NCBI RefSeq assembly: GCF_023343835.1
Contig: NC_064444.1
Location: forward strand, 12,885,719-12,949,718
DNA length: 64,000 bases
Source of the DNA: Lagopus muta
Taxonomy: Eukaryota; Chordata; Aves; Galliformes; Phasianidae
Direction of reading: 5' to 3'
Shown: one piece after another, positions 37,216-48,192 of the stretch
Numbering within the stretch: position 1 is the first letter of the stretch
Layout of the letters: each line of letters opens with the position of its first letter
The notes under the pieces: model-generated
What the model was told of the DNA's origin: nothing
Databases searched by the model: none
The model's input: the letters and a program-made list of their open reading frames with translations, nothing else
Program-made: the position numbers and the translations under genes

Positions 37216-38860
37216 GCAAAATATTGCAGATGAGACAAATAATTTTAAAAAGAAATCTCCGCTAAGCTTTGGTGTCTCTCTTGAACTGCCATATTCAGTA
37301 ACTCCTCCAGTACAAATTCTGCCTTTACAACTTGAAGTAGCTCTATAAGGTAGGAATTCACTGAGGGTTTTATATTTTTATGCATTTTTTCTAGCATAGC
37401 AGGAAACAAATTCTATATAATAACTAGAAAATGTAGGCCGAGACCATCCTCTGCACAGGAAATTTCACTCAGAGGGTTGGACACCCAGTGAGGTCCTATT
37501 CACAGACTTCTCTTTGTATTTTTCTGTCTGGAGCCAAAGAAGGGGATTCATGCCAAAACCCTGCAGGATATGGAAATCTATCGCCTGTTCTGTGCTTCTA
37601 CATGTCTTTCAAAGTGGCTTCTGATTTGGGGAGCCCTAAATTAAGAACCATGGGCTTGGGGTTTTTAGATTTTTTTTTTTTTTTTAATAAGTACTCAAAA
37701 CCTGCAGCTTCAATTCAAATAGCAGTCAGAAACATTCAATACCTTTGAAAAACCCCTGACATTTCATTCCTCATGCTGAGGACCCAGAACAGCAAAAATT
37801 TAGACCAAAATGATTTCTCCAGGCTAGTCAGTATTAGAGAATGTTGCAGAAGTCAGAAAACCCTTGTTGCTGGTTCTCAGTCCACACACACTGCCAAGGC
37901 TTGGAAAGGCTATAAGGTTATAAATCTTTCAGTGAAAAACAATTCCTGCTTCATGCCATCAACATCACCTGAAGACATCTGCATAGCGCATCTCTAGAGG
38001 AGGCTCCCATTGCTAAACCTACGCTGAAGAATAAGGAGAAACTTGCATTCAGTTTGAAAGACATTAATGAGTCTCTCTTGGATACAAAATATTTGTTCAA
38101 CACCCTTATGGGCAAAGCAGCACACAGTTGAAAGGAGAGCTCTGGCAAAATACTGTGCACCAATAGGTTTCAGAAAAGGATCAACACGCAGCTCTGCAAA
38201 GGAGTCAGTTTTTCAGGTCCAGTTTGCAGTTCTGGTACTTTAACACATCCATTTGCCCTGAATATATAGTTTTCAGCACCTATTTCTGTTTGTTTCAGTG
38301 GGGTTTCATATGCTGTGGCAGTATTCCAGATCCTTCACTGCTCTCTTTTCTCATTTTGTTTTCTATTCTCAATAATATTTTCCAAAAGAAAAAGTTAAAA
38401 AAGAAAAAAAAAAAAAAGTCTTTGAGTTCTCCTCTCCAGATTTCTCACACCAAAAATATTTGGTTTTTTCCTCTTTCCCTAAGCTTGTTGCATCATTGAG
38501 CTAATGATCCACAGTCAAGCTATCCACTATTATTAAATTATCTAAGGCTCTGATCCTAGTGTGCCTTATAGATGTGAACATTTAACTCCTTGAAGTCAAG
38601 GCAAACAGTTGTATACATATTTATAGTGCAATATGAAAGGTGCAGATTTCTGACAACACCCAGAAAGCAAAGAAGATTGGTCTATTGTTTGATGTAATGT
38701 ATCTACAACTGGAATTACCCTGCAGAATGGATATGGGAAAGTTTGAAGGAGGGAAACACAGAAAAGGCATGAAGAAAGATTTGGAATTCAAAAAAAAAGA
38801 ATCTCATCACAGATGAGAAATACACATGGCAAAAGGCTATCACCACAACTGTGGACTTAC

Positions 38861-38913
38861 CTGGTAACTGAATCAGCCTGTGCAAACCTACAACAGCCAG
38901 GATGTGGCTTTTG
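38861..38913 (-). other. Candidate exon, 53 bases, minus strand
   Basis: The donor is a perfect consensus (CAG|GTAAGT, GT at 38860-38859). An acceptor after a CTCTCTGCTGAG tract gives 53 bases open in phase 0, including QKPHPGCCRFAQADSV. A closer acceptor at 38888 would give a 27-base exon. I do not recognise the peptide. The good donor is the main evidence. Confidence 0.2.
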
Positions 38914-40524
38914 CTCAGCAGAGAGCCTCATGGCACTCCTTTGCCCAGTCCCTCCCTATGCTTGCACTTCAGTGTGCTTTCGGCTTCAATGCTGAAACCA
39001 CTGTGAAAGATGGGGAGATTTATTTAAACACAGCTGCTCTTGGCATTGTCAGAGATAATATCAGGCCAATTAGGGAGAGGGAGGCAAAACTAAACAACTC
39101 ATACAGTGCCTCCACTGGTCCTAGGAGGGATTGCCCACCTTATTCTTTTCATTTGTCCACTTCTTTTTCACTACTTGTACAATAGACCTCATTCTGCTTT
39201 CAGTTTTCATTCTGCTTTCCAATCTATTCAATCAATTGAATAGTTTAGCATTAAGGACATACATTGTAATTAAAGATACCACCTATTTGCCAGGGATTGT
39301 GTGAGTCTTCATCATCTTCTAAGCCATGAGAACCCTCATGAAGAAGAATGTTTCTGGATCCTACTTTGGTAGAAACTCTTGTAGTTTCACATTAGCAATC
39401 CACATTGTTTCTGCTACATGAGGCTAACGGAAGAACCCGACCGTTTTTTAGTACCATTATGAAAGCATTAACTGAACTCACTTCCAGAACTTCCCTCTCT
39501 GTGGCAGGGTTGCACCGAGATATGCTGTGAATAAACCAGAAAAGGTACAGTAGAACCCGTACCTTTCACAAATAGCATGTATATTTTATAGCTGTCATGC
39601 ATAGAAGCCAATTTCTTGAGGAGTAGTGCCTATAAATTGCAACTGGAAGAGGATGCATTTATTTATTGCACTGACTTCAACTGGGGAAAAAATGTTCTGT
39701 CTCCCTCTCCTTTAAATTACAGAAGAGTCCAGCACCTCAGAGACACAGCTTTGGCACTCACAGTTTGGAGGCTTGTTTGCTCACTCATTTATTGCTGGAG
39801 AAGGATCATGCTAGGGGCCTCACTAACTCTTCCAGACACATGAAATGCAAGATTCAGATATATAAACTAACATATTTTACATTTTAGTTCAAAGGAGGAT
39901 TTAAGTCAGTACTAAAAGATTTCAGGGCTAAAGATTTTTTTTTTTTTTGAAAGGCAGTGCCTCTTTCAGCAGAATCTCTCACCCATGGAGCAGATACCTG
40001 CAATCTTTTTGCTCCCCAGTCTGTTCTTCCTGAGGATATTGTCTGTGCTGAATATGGCTTTAAACAGCAGTTCTCACATAGGAACATTAGGAGAAGTGAA
40101 ATATCAAAAACCAAAGTCCTTACATCCATCCATAATTCAGCTAAAACTCTGCATTTCCTTCCTGCACCGCCTTTGCTGGAACAAGTTGACACCATTGCAC
40201 TTCACATACGGAAAAAAAAAAAGCAAAAATACTTTCATGACAGTTCTTTACCTAGGGCCTTTACAAAGGGTGTTTGACACCCTTACAGCCGTTCCAACTG
40301 GATAAAGGGGCATTTGTCACAGGGCAGCTTGCAAAATCCTCATGGACATGGCACAGAAATCCTAACAAATCAGGTAGGATCTGTGGGGTGAGCGATGGCC
40401 TCACTTGCAGCCTGCCCTGAGAGTCAGCTCAGCTCACTGCTGCATCGAAAAACCAACCCAGCCCCTCCTCCTCCCAAACAAAATAAAATAAAAGTTTTGT
40501 TTCACAATACAGAGAGCCCCAAGC

Positions 40525-40865
40525 AGTCTCTCAGCGTGGCTCATGGCCACGAGCGAGCACCGCCTCGTGCTTTGCTCACCCCGAGCAGCCTGAGGGCTTC
40601 TCCTCAGGGCTGCGGGCCAGGTCATCGGTGCTGCATGGCGCAGCGGCCGCCTGCCGCGGGGACGCAGATGGCCGGGGACAGCAGGAGGAGGGGACAGCAG
40701 GAGAGCAGCGGGGCGGCACGTCACCGGCTTGGGAGGCAGCGAGCAACGGGGGCAGACAAAGCCGCCGAGCCACGCGGTGCTGCGGACCTGCGTGCTCCTC
40801 CACCGGGAGCTCCCGGCTGCAGGCCTGCTCCCTGCCCGTGCCCCGAGGAGGGACTGGACCCCTGC
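40525..40865. promoter_or_regulatory. Second CpG island (orphan)
   Basis: In about 340 bases there are over 30 CpGs, including GCGGCCGC and CCGCGG, against an AT-rich background. No ATG with a good donor is evident on the plus strand. On the minus strand a CGGG|GTGAGC donor (exon end about 40578) could define a first exon. The long open frames (up to 188 codons, minus) exist because GC-rich DNA lacks stops; their sequence is A, R, P, S rich and unlike a folded domain. It could be the promoter of an unannotated transcript or an intragenic/enhancer-type CpG island. Confidence 0.7.
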
Positions 40866-42119
40866 ATGAGGCCCCTCTGCTCCAGCACCCACTGAACGCT
40901 TTCGTGCTTTTCCTAAGAAAAAGTACCCTGACACAGTCAAATTGCGGCTCGTTATTAAGGCAGTGAAGACTGTTAGTAGTCTTGGGGGTGATGCAATCAT
41001 TACCTCATCTTTCTCTTGGAACGCTCAATGTTGTTCCTTTGGATACTTCACCTACACAGGCAGTCTTTCTCCTTCACCCTTGCACCTCACCTGCTAAGCT
41101 TCAAGAAATACCAATTATTCACAGATAAATAGATAAAAGACAAGCAGTGGCTGCCGTTTGCCAGAAGGGTATCTTAAAGAGATGAGTATCATAGCAGTTT
41201 TATAGATGCAAGTAAAAAACAAACAGCTTCGAGAGGCAAAAGGGGGAAGAAAAGAGACAAAGTGATGAGGAAAAAGCAATGCTGCCATCAGCTCTGATGT
41301 TCTCCTGTCCGAGACCCTCCTGGAGCAGCACAGTACAGGAGCTGCTCCAACTCCCCAGCGCTGCTCGAGCCTCAGACTTCTTGAGACCGTGCACATGAAT
41401 TGTGCAGCAAATGTAGTTTCCTCTATTTGCAAGCTGCAAATGTAAGACTTCCATTGGACAAGAAGGAAATTGCACTCGCATGTTTGGGAGTTTTATAAAG
41501 GTGGCTCCCCAAAACAAAAATCCCTTGCACTTGCTGGGCAAAGAAGGAGGAGAAGGATGAGGAAAAAGATTTGGTTTGATCTGAAGAGCAAGGCTGTATA
41601 TTTAGCATGAGATTCTGTGAGCACTGGAGCTACCTTCCTGTGGATGGATGAGGTCTAATGCCTTGAGACTACTGTGCAGCAAGGGAGGAACACCAGCTGA
41701 AGTCCAGCAACTGCTGCAGCTCCTTTCACACAGCTTTCTAGATCACGCGTGTCTGTTGTTCTCCCGTGTTTTCTTCCAAGATGGCACTTACGAAGTGTTC
41801 CTCTTGCTTTGGCTAAGTACTGTCAGAAAGCTGTAGGAATACAGTACCCACAAGACCACCACATCTTTCTCAAACACAGCTACAACTGGTGAGTTGTTCT
41901 GTGGTGGTTGAGAAGGAATTGCATAAACTCTCTACTTTAGGATGTGGGCCAAAATGTGAACACTGCTTACTCAGAGCAGGGAAAGAACCTTCACTGCCTG
42001 TGCCAGAGAGAGTGACTTTCACATTCTAAAGGCCCAATAAACACACACATCAGAAAATGGTCTGCTCTAAGACAGTGGGTTGGTCAGAGTGAGATGCACA
42101 TTTGGGACACTGGGACACA

Positions 42120-42175
42120 CAGATTCACTTCAGTGGAATCAGCTCCTAAGGGGTGGATTTTCCAGTAACACCTGT
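42120..42175 (+). repeat. Decayed sauropsid repeat scrap
   Basis: 'attcacttcagtggaatcag' followed by 'ctcctaaggggtggattttc' echoes the dispersed 'gacttcagtgg' and 'ctaaggggtgggattttca' wording of old sauropsid repeats. Short and diverged. Confidence 0.35.
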
Positions 42176-43339
42176 GGTTAGCAGGAAGTTTGTTGAAAGG
42201 GCAGCCCTTTGCCTCTATCGTGCCTCAGGTTTTCTGCTGCTTTCCCACCAGCTCCCTCATCCACCACCCCAGGACTGGGGACATGGAGGACTCAGGATGG
42301 GGTATTTTCTACTCAGGTCATTTTTCCTTCATATTTCCTCTGAGCTCAGTGGGCTGACCGTTCCCTGTCCTTCCAAAGATGCTCCAACATGAAATGACAC
42401 ATCACTCCCTCCCTCAGATGTTTCCCAAACTTCTTTTATTACCCCTTCTTCTGGAAGCATGGACTAAAGCACTTGCTTTTCCAAAGCTCTACAGCACCTG
42501 ACAAAAAGCTGTGATCCCTGTGGCAAAGGTGATCAACTATGAACAGATCCAGTGTGAAAAAATCTTATTCTGCTTTTGTGTTTGACTGGTCAACAGAAGT
42601 ATCTACAGATGCATTGAAAACAAAATACAAATACACAACAGTGACTACGAAGGTGCTGAGATCAGTGCTTTTTGGATATGTGGGTACGCAGAGAAGCTAA
42701 GTGGAAAGATCACCCAACATACAACAGCTAGTATACTAGACTGCTGCAAATACAACTCTGCTATTAATCCATTTCTAATATGAATTTATATTTCAGGATT
42801 TCCCTCAGCTTTTAAAGTCTTAAATAAACTGTACAACTTTTTACACATTTGAAACTTGTTTTCATTGCTACCAACATTTTACTGGTCCTAATGCCTCTCA
42901 GATCATAAAGGGACTCTTTGCTTAAAGTCCTAAATTGCCTCTTGCCTAAATTCTGCAGCAAGAATTTCAGCAGTTCTGGTTTGCACTTACCTGTGAATCA
43001 TTTGCACCACCTGGGCCTTGAACAGCTGGTCCCAGCCTGCGTCTGCAACACTGCTGCACAAAAGCCGATCTCCAGCACAGAAGCTGTGAGTTACATGGAT
43101 AGGGAGGGAGAAGTTGTGGGATTACTGAGTCTCTCCATCACATTTTTGATGTGTTGTAGCTGTTGAAATACAGGTGCATTTGGATCCAATATATCTGACT
43201 GTTTTCCAAATGCCTTTTGTAGCACTTCTTGGCTGCTAAGAAAAAAGGGGAAAAACCTTAAATGTACTAGAAGCTGTGATATTATCTTTCTCCACCTGCA
43301 CAGTTAGGATCTGTTTTCCCTAGGAGCTTTTAACTGATA

Positions 43340-43440
43340 CAGGAACTATATACTACACTGGCAAAGCACTCCCTGGTGTGACTGCAGCTATGCCAGCAAA
43401 GCTGTGTTTTGTACCAGCACAGGGCTGTGCTACCCCCACT
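43340..43440 (+). repeat. Relic of an old sauropsid DNA-transposon-like repeat
   Basis: 'actacactggcaaagcactc', then 'gactgcagctatgccagcaa', then 'ttttgtaccagcacaggg' follow the order of a repeat wording common in turtle, crocodile and bird DNA (a 'tacactggcaaag...agctatgccagcaaa...' pair of inverted GCCAGCAAA-type words). I recall it as a short non-autonomous DNA element but cannot name the family with certainty. Confidence 0.45.
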
Positions 43441-44798
43441 CCCAAGTGGGACACAATGGCACAGAAAAAGCAGCCACACAAGACCACCAAAGGCCCCACA
43501 TTGCACTACAGAGCTGTGTAACCCTACCTAGGGAAGCTCAGCCCTCACAAAAAAGGGTCAGACAGCAATGCTGCACTCAGGCACAGGCTGAGAACATGCA
43601 CCTCTGGGAGCTGCAGATGCCCAGTGCATCACAGATGCAGCTCTCTGGTAAAGCAGCAGAGCAGACAGCTCTCCTTCTGCTTCCTTGCAGCAGCATTCAT
43701 CCCTACACCCACAATCAGATCTTCTTTAGCCCATTAAAAAGCAAGTATCAAAACAGCAGCATCCCTCACCACAGAGCGTGCTGTAGTTATGATAATGACT
43801 TTTTATGTGGGCCTGGTTATATCCAAAAATCCCACAAACCAATCTCAGGAGATTCATGCTAAGTGTCCCCAGACTTTAAAAAAAAAAAATAAATCCAAAA
43901 ACAACATTTGTCCATTACTATTCAAACATCACCCAAGTACTGTAATACACGGAGCCCTTGCAAAAGAGGACTACAGCTCGGTTTTTTTCCAGCTTCACGG
44001 GTGCAGTCCAGCTCTTCTCTGGTCTCTCTTGTGCTGCCCAACAGTGAAGTTCTTATACTTCCACAGTCCCTCAGGCCTGAACTTTTTAATGCTAGGGTAG
44101 AAACTAAACTATTCCTCCCCTCTACCTCTGCCCTTCTTCATTTGTGAGCTGGGGAGGATTCCAGGCAGATGCAACATGCAGCATAGACACACACCAGCTT
44201 AGCACCACCAGGCTGAGCTCAAGCCCCAGCACACTGGCCCTATGCCCACCTTCCCAGTCAGGTGGAGAAAATTACACAGCTCAGAGTAGGATCCTCGCAT
44301 GAGGGCATCTCCATCTGAGCACAGTGAATATACACCTAGTTATAGGTAGTCAGCAGGGAGACGCTGAGACAAAGACACGTGCTTCAGCACAACACTAGTA
44401 GAGCAGCTTTCAGAGTTGCATGAAAACATCACTTCACCCTTGGGATTCCCAGCACAGAATCCTTTCCTGAACATTCAAACCCAAATCTAACTTTTCATTT
44501 CTGAAGCACTGCCCAGAAGCAATCAAGTATCATTCCAAACCCAGCATCAGGCAAAGAGCCTCTCTTTTCAATATCCCTGTTGTGAGAACCTCTGCCCAGA
44601 AATGCTGCCTTGCTTTTACCACAGAGGGAAAGATGGCACAAACTGTTACCAGAGCGGCTGATGTATATTACCCAGATAGTTTTTTCTTACCATGGTATGA
44701 CTATGAGCCTGTACTACAAAACACTTCAATTTCACATCTTAAAATGTTGCCTTTGAGTTAGAAGTATGCATACATTACGAATGAGAACTGTGATTTCA

Positions 44799-44817
44799 TA
44801 TATATATATATATATAT
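44799..44817. repeat. (TA)n microsatellite
   Basis: Nine TA units, followed by a T run. Short, and likely polymorphic. Confidence 0.9.
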
Positions 44818-46262
44818 TTTTTAGCAAATAAGCATTTGTGCAGTGTCTTATGGAGAAATAATCAAGTAGAAAATTATTTTTTTTAATAAACAGATCATTT
44901 TAGTAAAATGATTTTGTTGCATAAACAACATCAACAGCTAAGGATTATCTAGATGAAAACAGAACTGTCCTCTTTGAAATTGAGAAATGTCATTTCCACT
45001 TTTGTTATAGTAAGGCTCAAATTTCTGAATCCCAAAATGTCAAATCCAAACTCTTTCAGAATATCCATGCAATGCTGTTTTAGCAAAATAACTGGCAGAT
45101 TAGGAAATGAACCTATCCTTTGCCCCAGATGGAACATTGCATCATTCTTTTAAGAAAGTTGAAACTTTTCTCAAGCAAGAATTTGCACCTGCTCTGGTTC
45201 TTCCTACCAGAGGGATAACCCTATCTTGGTCATTTCTGGTAGCCCTCCCGTCTGAGCACAGTGTTCCACTGTCTTGCTGGAACTATGTTTGTGTAACACA
45301 GATACCAACATCAGCAGAAATCTATCCATTGAAAACATCTGCAGTGTCAACAAGCTGTGCCCCTGCACTTTTTAACACTCTTACTGCAAAACGTGACGTG
45401 GACACAATGCTTCCTTGAAAACATTTTGAACAAAATATCACATACATGCTCCAGGCACAGGCACAATACAGTGACAACAACCAGTAGTGCTTGCTCTAGG
45501 TCAACACAGATTTGAAATGCTCTAAATGCACGTATTGCTATGCTGTAGTCCTGCAAAGCCTTGTACACAACTACTGAACATTTTCCACAACAATTACGGT
45601 TCATTCAGGTAGGAGATGCTATAACTGCATCTCACTAACTTTCCAAAGATGTTCACGGCCCTTAAAATGACTGTTTCACTGACTGGAGACCTAATTTACC
45701 TCATTACCATATGCTATGTTTAAAAAGAAAGAAAAAAGCCTGCTAATGATATTAGACTGTATAATGGCAATTCAAAGCACCAGACGTATGGCACTCACAC
45801 AGAGATACAATACCTGTGGGCCTAGAAATCCATGTGATTGAAATACATACTCTCAAATCAAGAGACCTGATCCAGTATTTGCACATTTGTATACAATCCG
45901 GAAAGCTAATTTTTGTATTGAAACAAAGAAACACAGAGACAGGTTCAAGGCACCTATAGACCACTTTCCCTCCATTTTTGCTGATTTAAGGTTAAGAATG
46001 CTCATAAGCTAGTAACTCCTTTTGGTGCCCAGATCTGTAAGAGATGTTCTTACCTCAGTCTGGGAAGTGCATCCTGGAGAGAACACAACACCAGGCACAA
46101 GTGCAGGGCTTCTGCTTTTCTTCCAGTCCTCCTTCCTCAAGGGGTGCAGAACTCTGTTGCTGGGTGAGCCACTGGTTTGTACAATTTACACGTGAGCCAG
46201 CAGTGGTGACACGTGGCACAGACTGACAGACAGACCAACTCCAACACTAAGCTCATGTATTC

Positions 46263-46268
46263 CCTTTA
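46263..46268 (-). terminator. Poly(A) signal AATAAA
   Basis: It lies on the minus strand, 613 bases into the proposed terminal exon, with a GT-rich element about 35-55 bases downstream. AATAAA alone is common in AT-rich DNA; the value here lies in the combination with the acceptor and the GT-rich element. Confidence 0.55.
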
Positions 46269-46783
46269 TTGAACTGTACTAGTTATTGCAATCAGATAAG
46301 TCACATTTATAAAGCAGACCATCCAGTTGCACTGAAACCGATTATATTCATTACATAGTTTTAATCACTGTCCGGTGAACTGGCAAATCCAATCAAAGCA
46401 TTAGTCTTTAATTAAAAAAAGAAAAAGAAATATTCAGACAATAGCCAAGCAATCACATCACAATGCACAGTTACCTAAAACTGCAATTAAAAAGCAGCTT
46501 AAAAAAAAAAAACACATCTAATTTTTAACTATCAATATAATACAAGAAGCAACAAAGGGCAACAGCATCAAAGCAGATTTCGCTAACACTATAAATTCAG
46601 TCAGAAGCAGAAGCTCTAAAGTACACTAGCTGAAGCAGGACAATAAAAAATACTGAGCATGGAATACTTTTAATCTCTTCCATTAATATTCATTTCCAGC
46701 TGCTTATAATAGCAGCGCCTCATGGCCAAATCATTAGAGTTTTACATCTGGGTTGCAAATGACACTTTGATTGGATGTAATGT

Positions 46784-46881
46784 TCAAATGGTCCTCCCCA
46801 CTGTGCCACCGTCAAGTCTTCTGCAGAGAGGTGTCCTGTAGTGCCAGTGGCTCACTGTGCGTGCTGGCTCAATGTGTGGTT
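46784..46881 (-). CDS. 3' part of a candidate 36-codon small ORF
   Basis: If exon 47649-47718 is spliced to 46881, the ATG at 47661-47659 reads four codons and one base. It then joins the two leading bases of this exon and continues 31 codons to TGA at 46786-46784. The phase agrees without adjustment. The product would begin MQNVEPHIEP and is basic, with several arginines. It has no signal peptide or membrane span. The ATG lies near the end of its exon and the peptide is unknown, so this is a hypothesis. Confidence 0.15.
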
Positions 46882-47648
46882 CTGGAAAGACGAAAAAAGG
46901 AGACATGCATGAGGGGCAGAATAATAGAAAGCATGCCCATACCCTCCTACTCAGTACCATTTACGCAGAGCACAACATAAAAGCTTCTCAATTATTACAA
47001 AACAAAATACTTACGAGTACTTTTTCTTTACTGTAACAGCCGCCAATATGACACATTTGCTTTGTTCTGATAGATCTGTTAATACTGGCATGAACTTAGA
47101 CAAAAAAAATTCTACAAGCCAAGTGCAGCCATGAGGGTTTCTTTCTTTTTTTCCCCCCTTCAATACATACAAAGAAAGTGGTAACACTTCATGGGCAAAA
47201 TATGCCTTCAGGGATTCCCTTAAGAGTAACCATTAAAAAAAAGTGAATCACTGTGGGATCTTGAGCCATATTTTACTCTTTTATTATCACTAGGAACGGG
47301 TGCAAGCGCTGGCAGAGAGAAACACCAGATTGTGACACATTCTCCTCAGTCCAAGAAATACTTCAGCAAGAACAGCTGAACCACCAACTCAGGCAACAGG
47401 GACATTAATCCCCAGCAGAAAGAAGACTGGATACGTAACCCAGAAGGTAAACCTCTCTAAGAACAGACCTTGCCCTACACATTTCTTTCAGAACCTTTTT
47501 TTGTTCTTTTTGGGTGGATCCTTAATAGCCTTGTGTCGCCACAGAATCTCTCATCAGAGTATGCTGACCTGTCTTGCCACTTTGTGCTGGAGCCAATAAA
47601 TAGCAAAGCCAATCTTGGAAGCACATTTTCAGAGTGGTACTGACTCAC

Positions 47649-47718
47649 CTACATTTTGCATGCTGACCAAAACCCCAGTCCTTCACATAAGCACAGCTTC
47701 ATTTGTATGATTATTCAA
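47649..47718 (-). ncRNA. Penultimate exon of the unrecognised minus-strand transcript
   Basis: The minus strand shows a rich acceptor (CTCCTCTCCAGTTGCTCCAACAG), 70 bases, and a donor TAG|GTGAGTC (GT at 47648-47647). All three frames are closed across the exon, so it is noncoding or 5' UTR. It lies 767 bases upstream of the terminal exon acceptor, a normal short intron. Together the two make the best-supported spliced unit in the right half. Confidence 0.4.
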
Positions 47719-48087
47719 CTGTTGGAGCAACTGGAGAGGAGCTTCGTGGTGAGCTTTTGTTGGACTGGGTCCCCAAGCATTCACAAATATAAAAATTCAT
47801 GTGCGTTATTTCAAACTTATGCAACTTCACTGGTTTCCATCTGCCTAATAACAGAGCTGGGAAAGTCCGTCAGCTTGAATAATATGTTTTTAAACATGAA
47901 ATGAATTTTGAATCCAATTATTTATTTACAACAACAGTGCTTTAAAATAAAGTAAGATACTTTAACTTTTAATAAATCATCTGGCTCTTTTAAATTATCC
48001 ACAGTTACAACTCAATCCGGAAAGAAAAACGATCCTCCACTTTATACAGAAATGACATCTCCCTAATGAAAAGCATCTGTGGAAGGA

Positions 48088-48192
48088 GCTAGAGGGCAGC
48101 CTGAGATGCTTGGGCGTGCAGGCAGCAGTGACCCCGTTTGCAGTCGGGATTTCTGGACTGTGCACTCCCAAAAGCTGACCACCAGGTGTCAG
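48088..48192 (+). promoter_or_regulatory. Pair of CTCF-like motifs
   Basis: 'gctagagggcagc' (48088-48100) and 'ccaccaggtgtcag' (48179-48192) both fit the CTCF consensus in the same plus orientation, the second with one mismatch at a core G. Two tandem matches within 105 bases raise the chance of a real insulator or loop anchor. The site lies between the terminal exon and the rest of the right half. Confidence 0.35.

Larger units (their letters stand above)
33286..40520. other. Noncoding stretch between CpG islands
   Basis: Nothing here is a supportable gene apart from one minus-strand exon candidate at 38861-38913. A GC-richer patch at 34440-35260 and short T and A runs (37667-37684, 38399-38417, 39934-39948) are present. 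A decayed sauropsid scrap lies at 37160-37215 ('gttgactttaatggtattac' then 'tccaaaatctg'). Two near-identical 13-base words (tgatgataattgt/ggatgataattgg) occur 25 bases apart at 37040-37080. Confidence 0.45.
40866..46244. other. Noncoding stretch with old repeats
   Basis: No gene is supported. Old repeat scraps are at 42120-42175 and 43340-43440, and a (TA)n tract is at 44799-44817. A short hairpin lies at 44894-44912 (ATCATTTT-AGT-AAAATGAT). The open frame of about 150 codons near 43404-43862 runs through repeat DNA and has no recognisable domain. Confidence 0.45.
46245..46881 (-). ncRNA. Terminal exon of an unrecognised minus-strand transcript
   Basis: The minus strand has an excellent acceptor: a long pyrimidine tract, CTCCTTTTTTCGTCTTTCCAG, just before 46881. 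The exon that follows is AT-rich and UTR-like and ends with AATAAA (46268-46263). A GT-rich downstream element (TTGGAGTTGGTCTGTCTG, about 46228-46210) completes a canonical poly(A) site, with cleavage near 46245. The three frames are closed within 10-35 codons, so it is either a noncoding terminal exon or mostly 3' UTR. The upstream partner is probably the 47649-47718 exon. The 46680-46790 part has homeobox-type AT motifs and looks like conserved DNA, which would need alignment to show. Confidence 0.5.

Noticed and set aside
40395..41000. 166- and 188-codon open frames in the second CpG island
   Set aside because: Same reason: composition-driven, mutually antisense, no recognisable domain, and they run out into AT-rich DNA.
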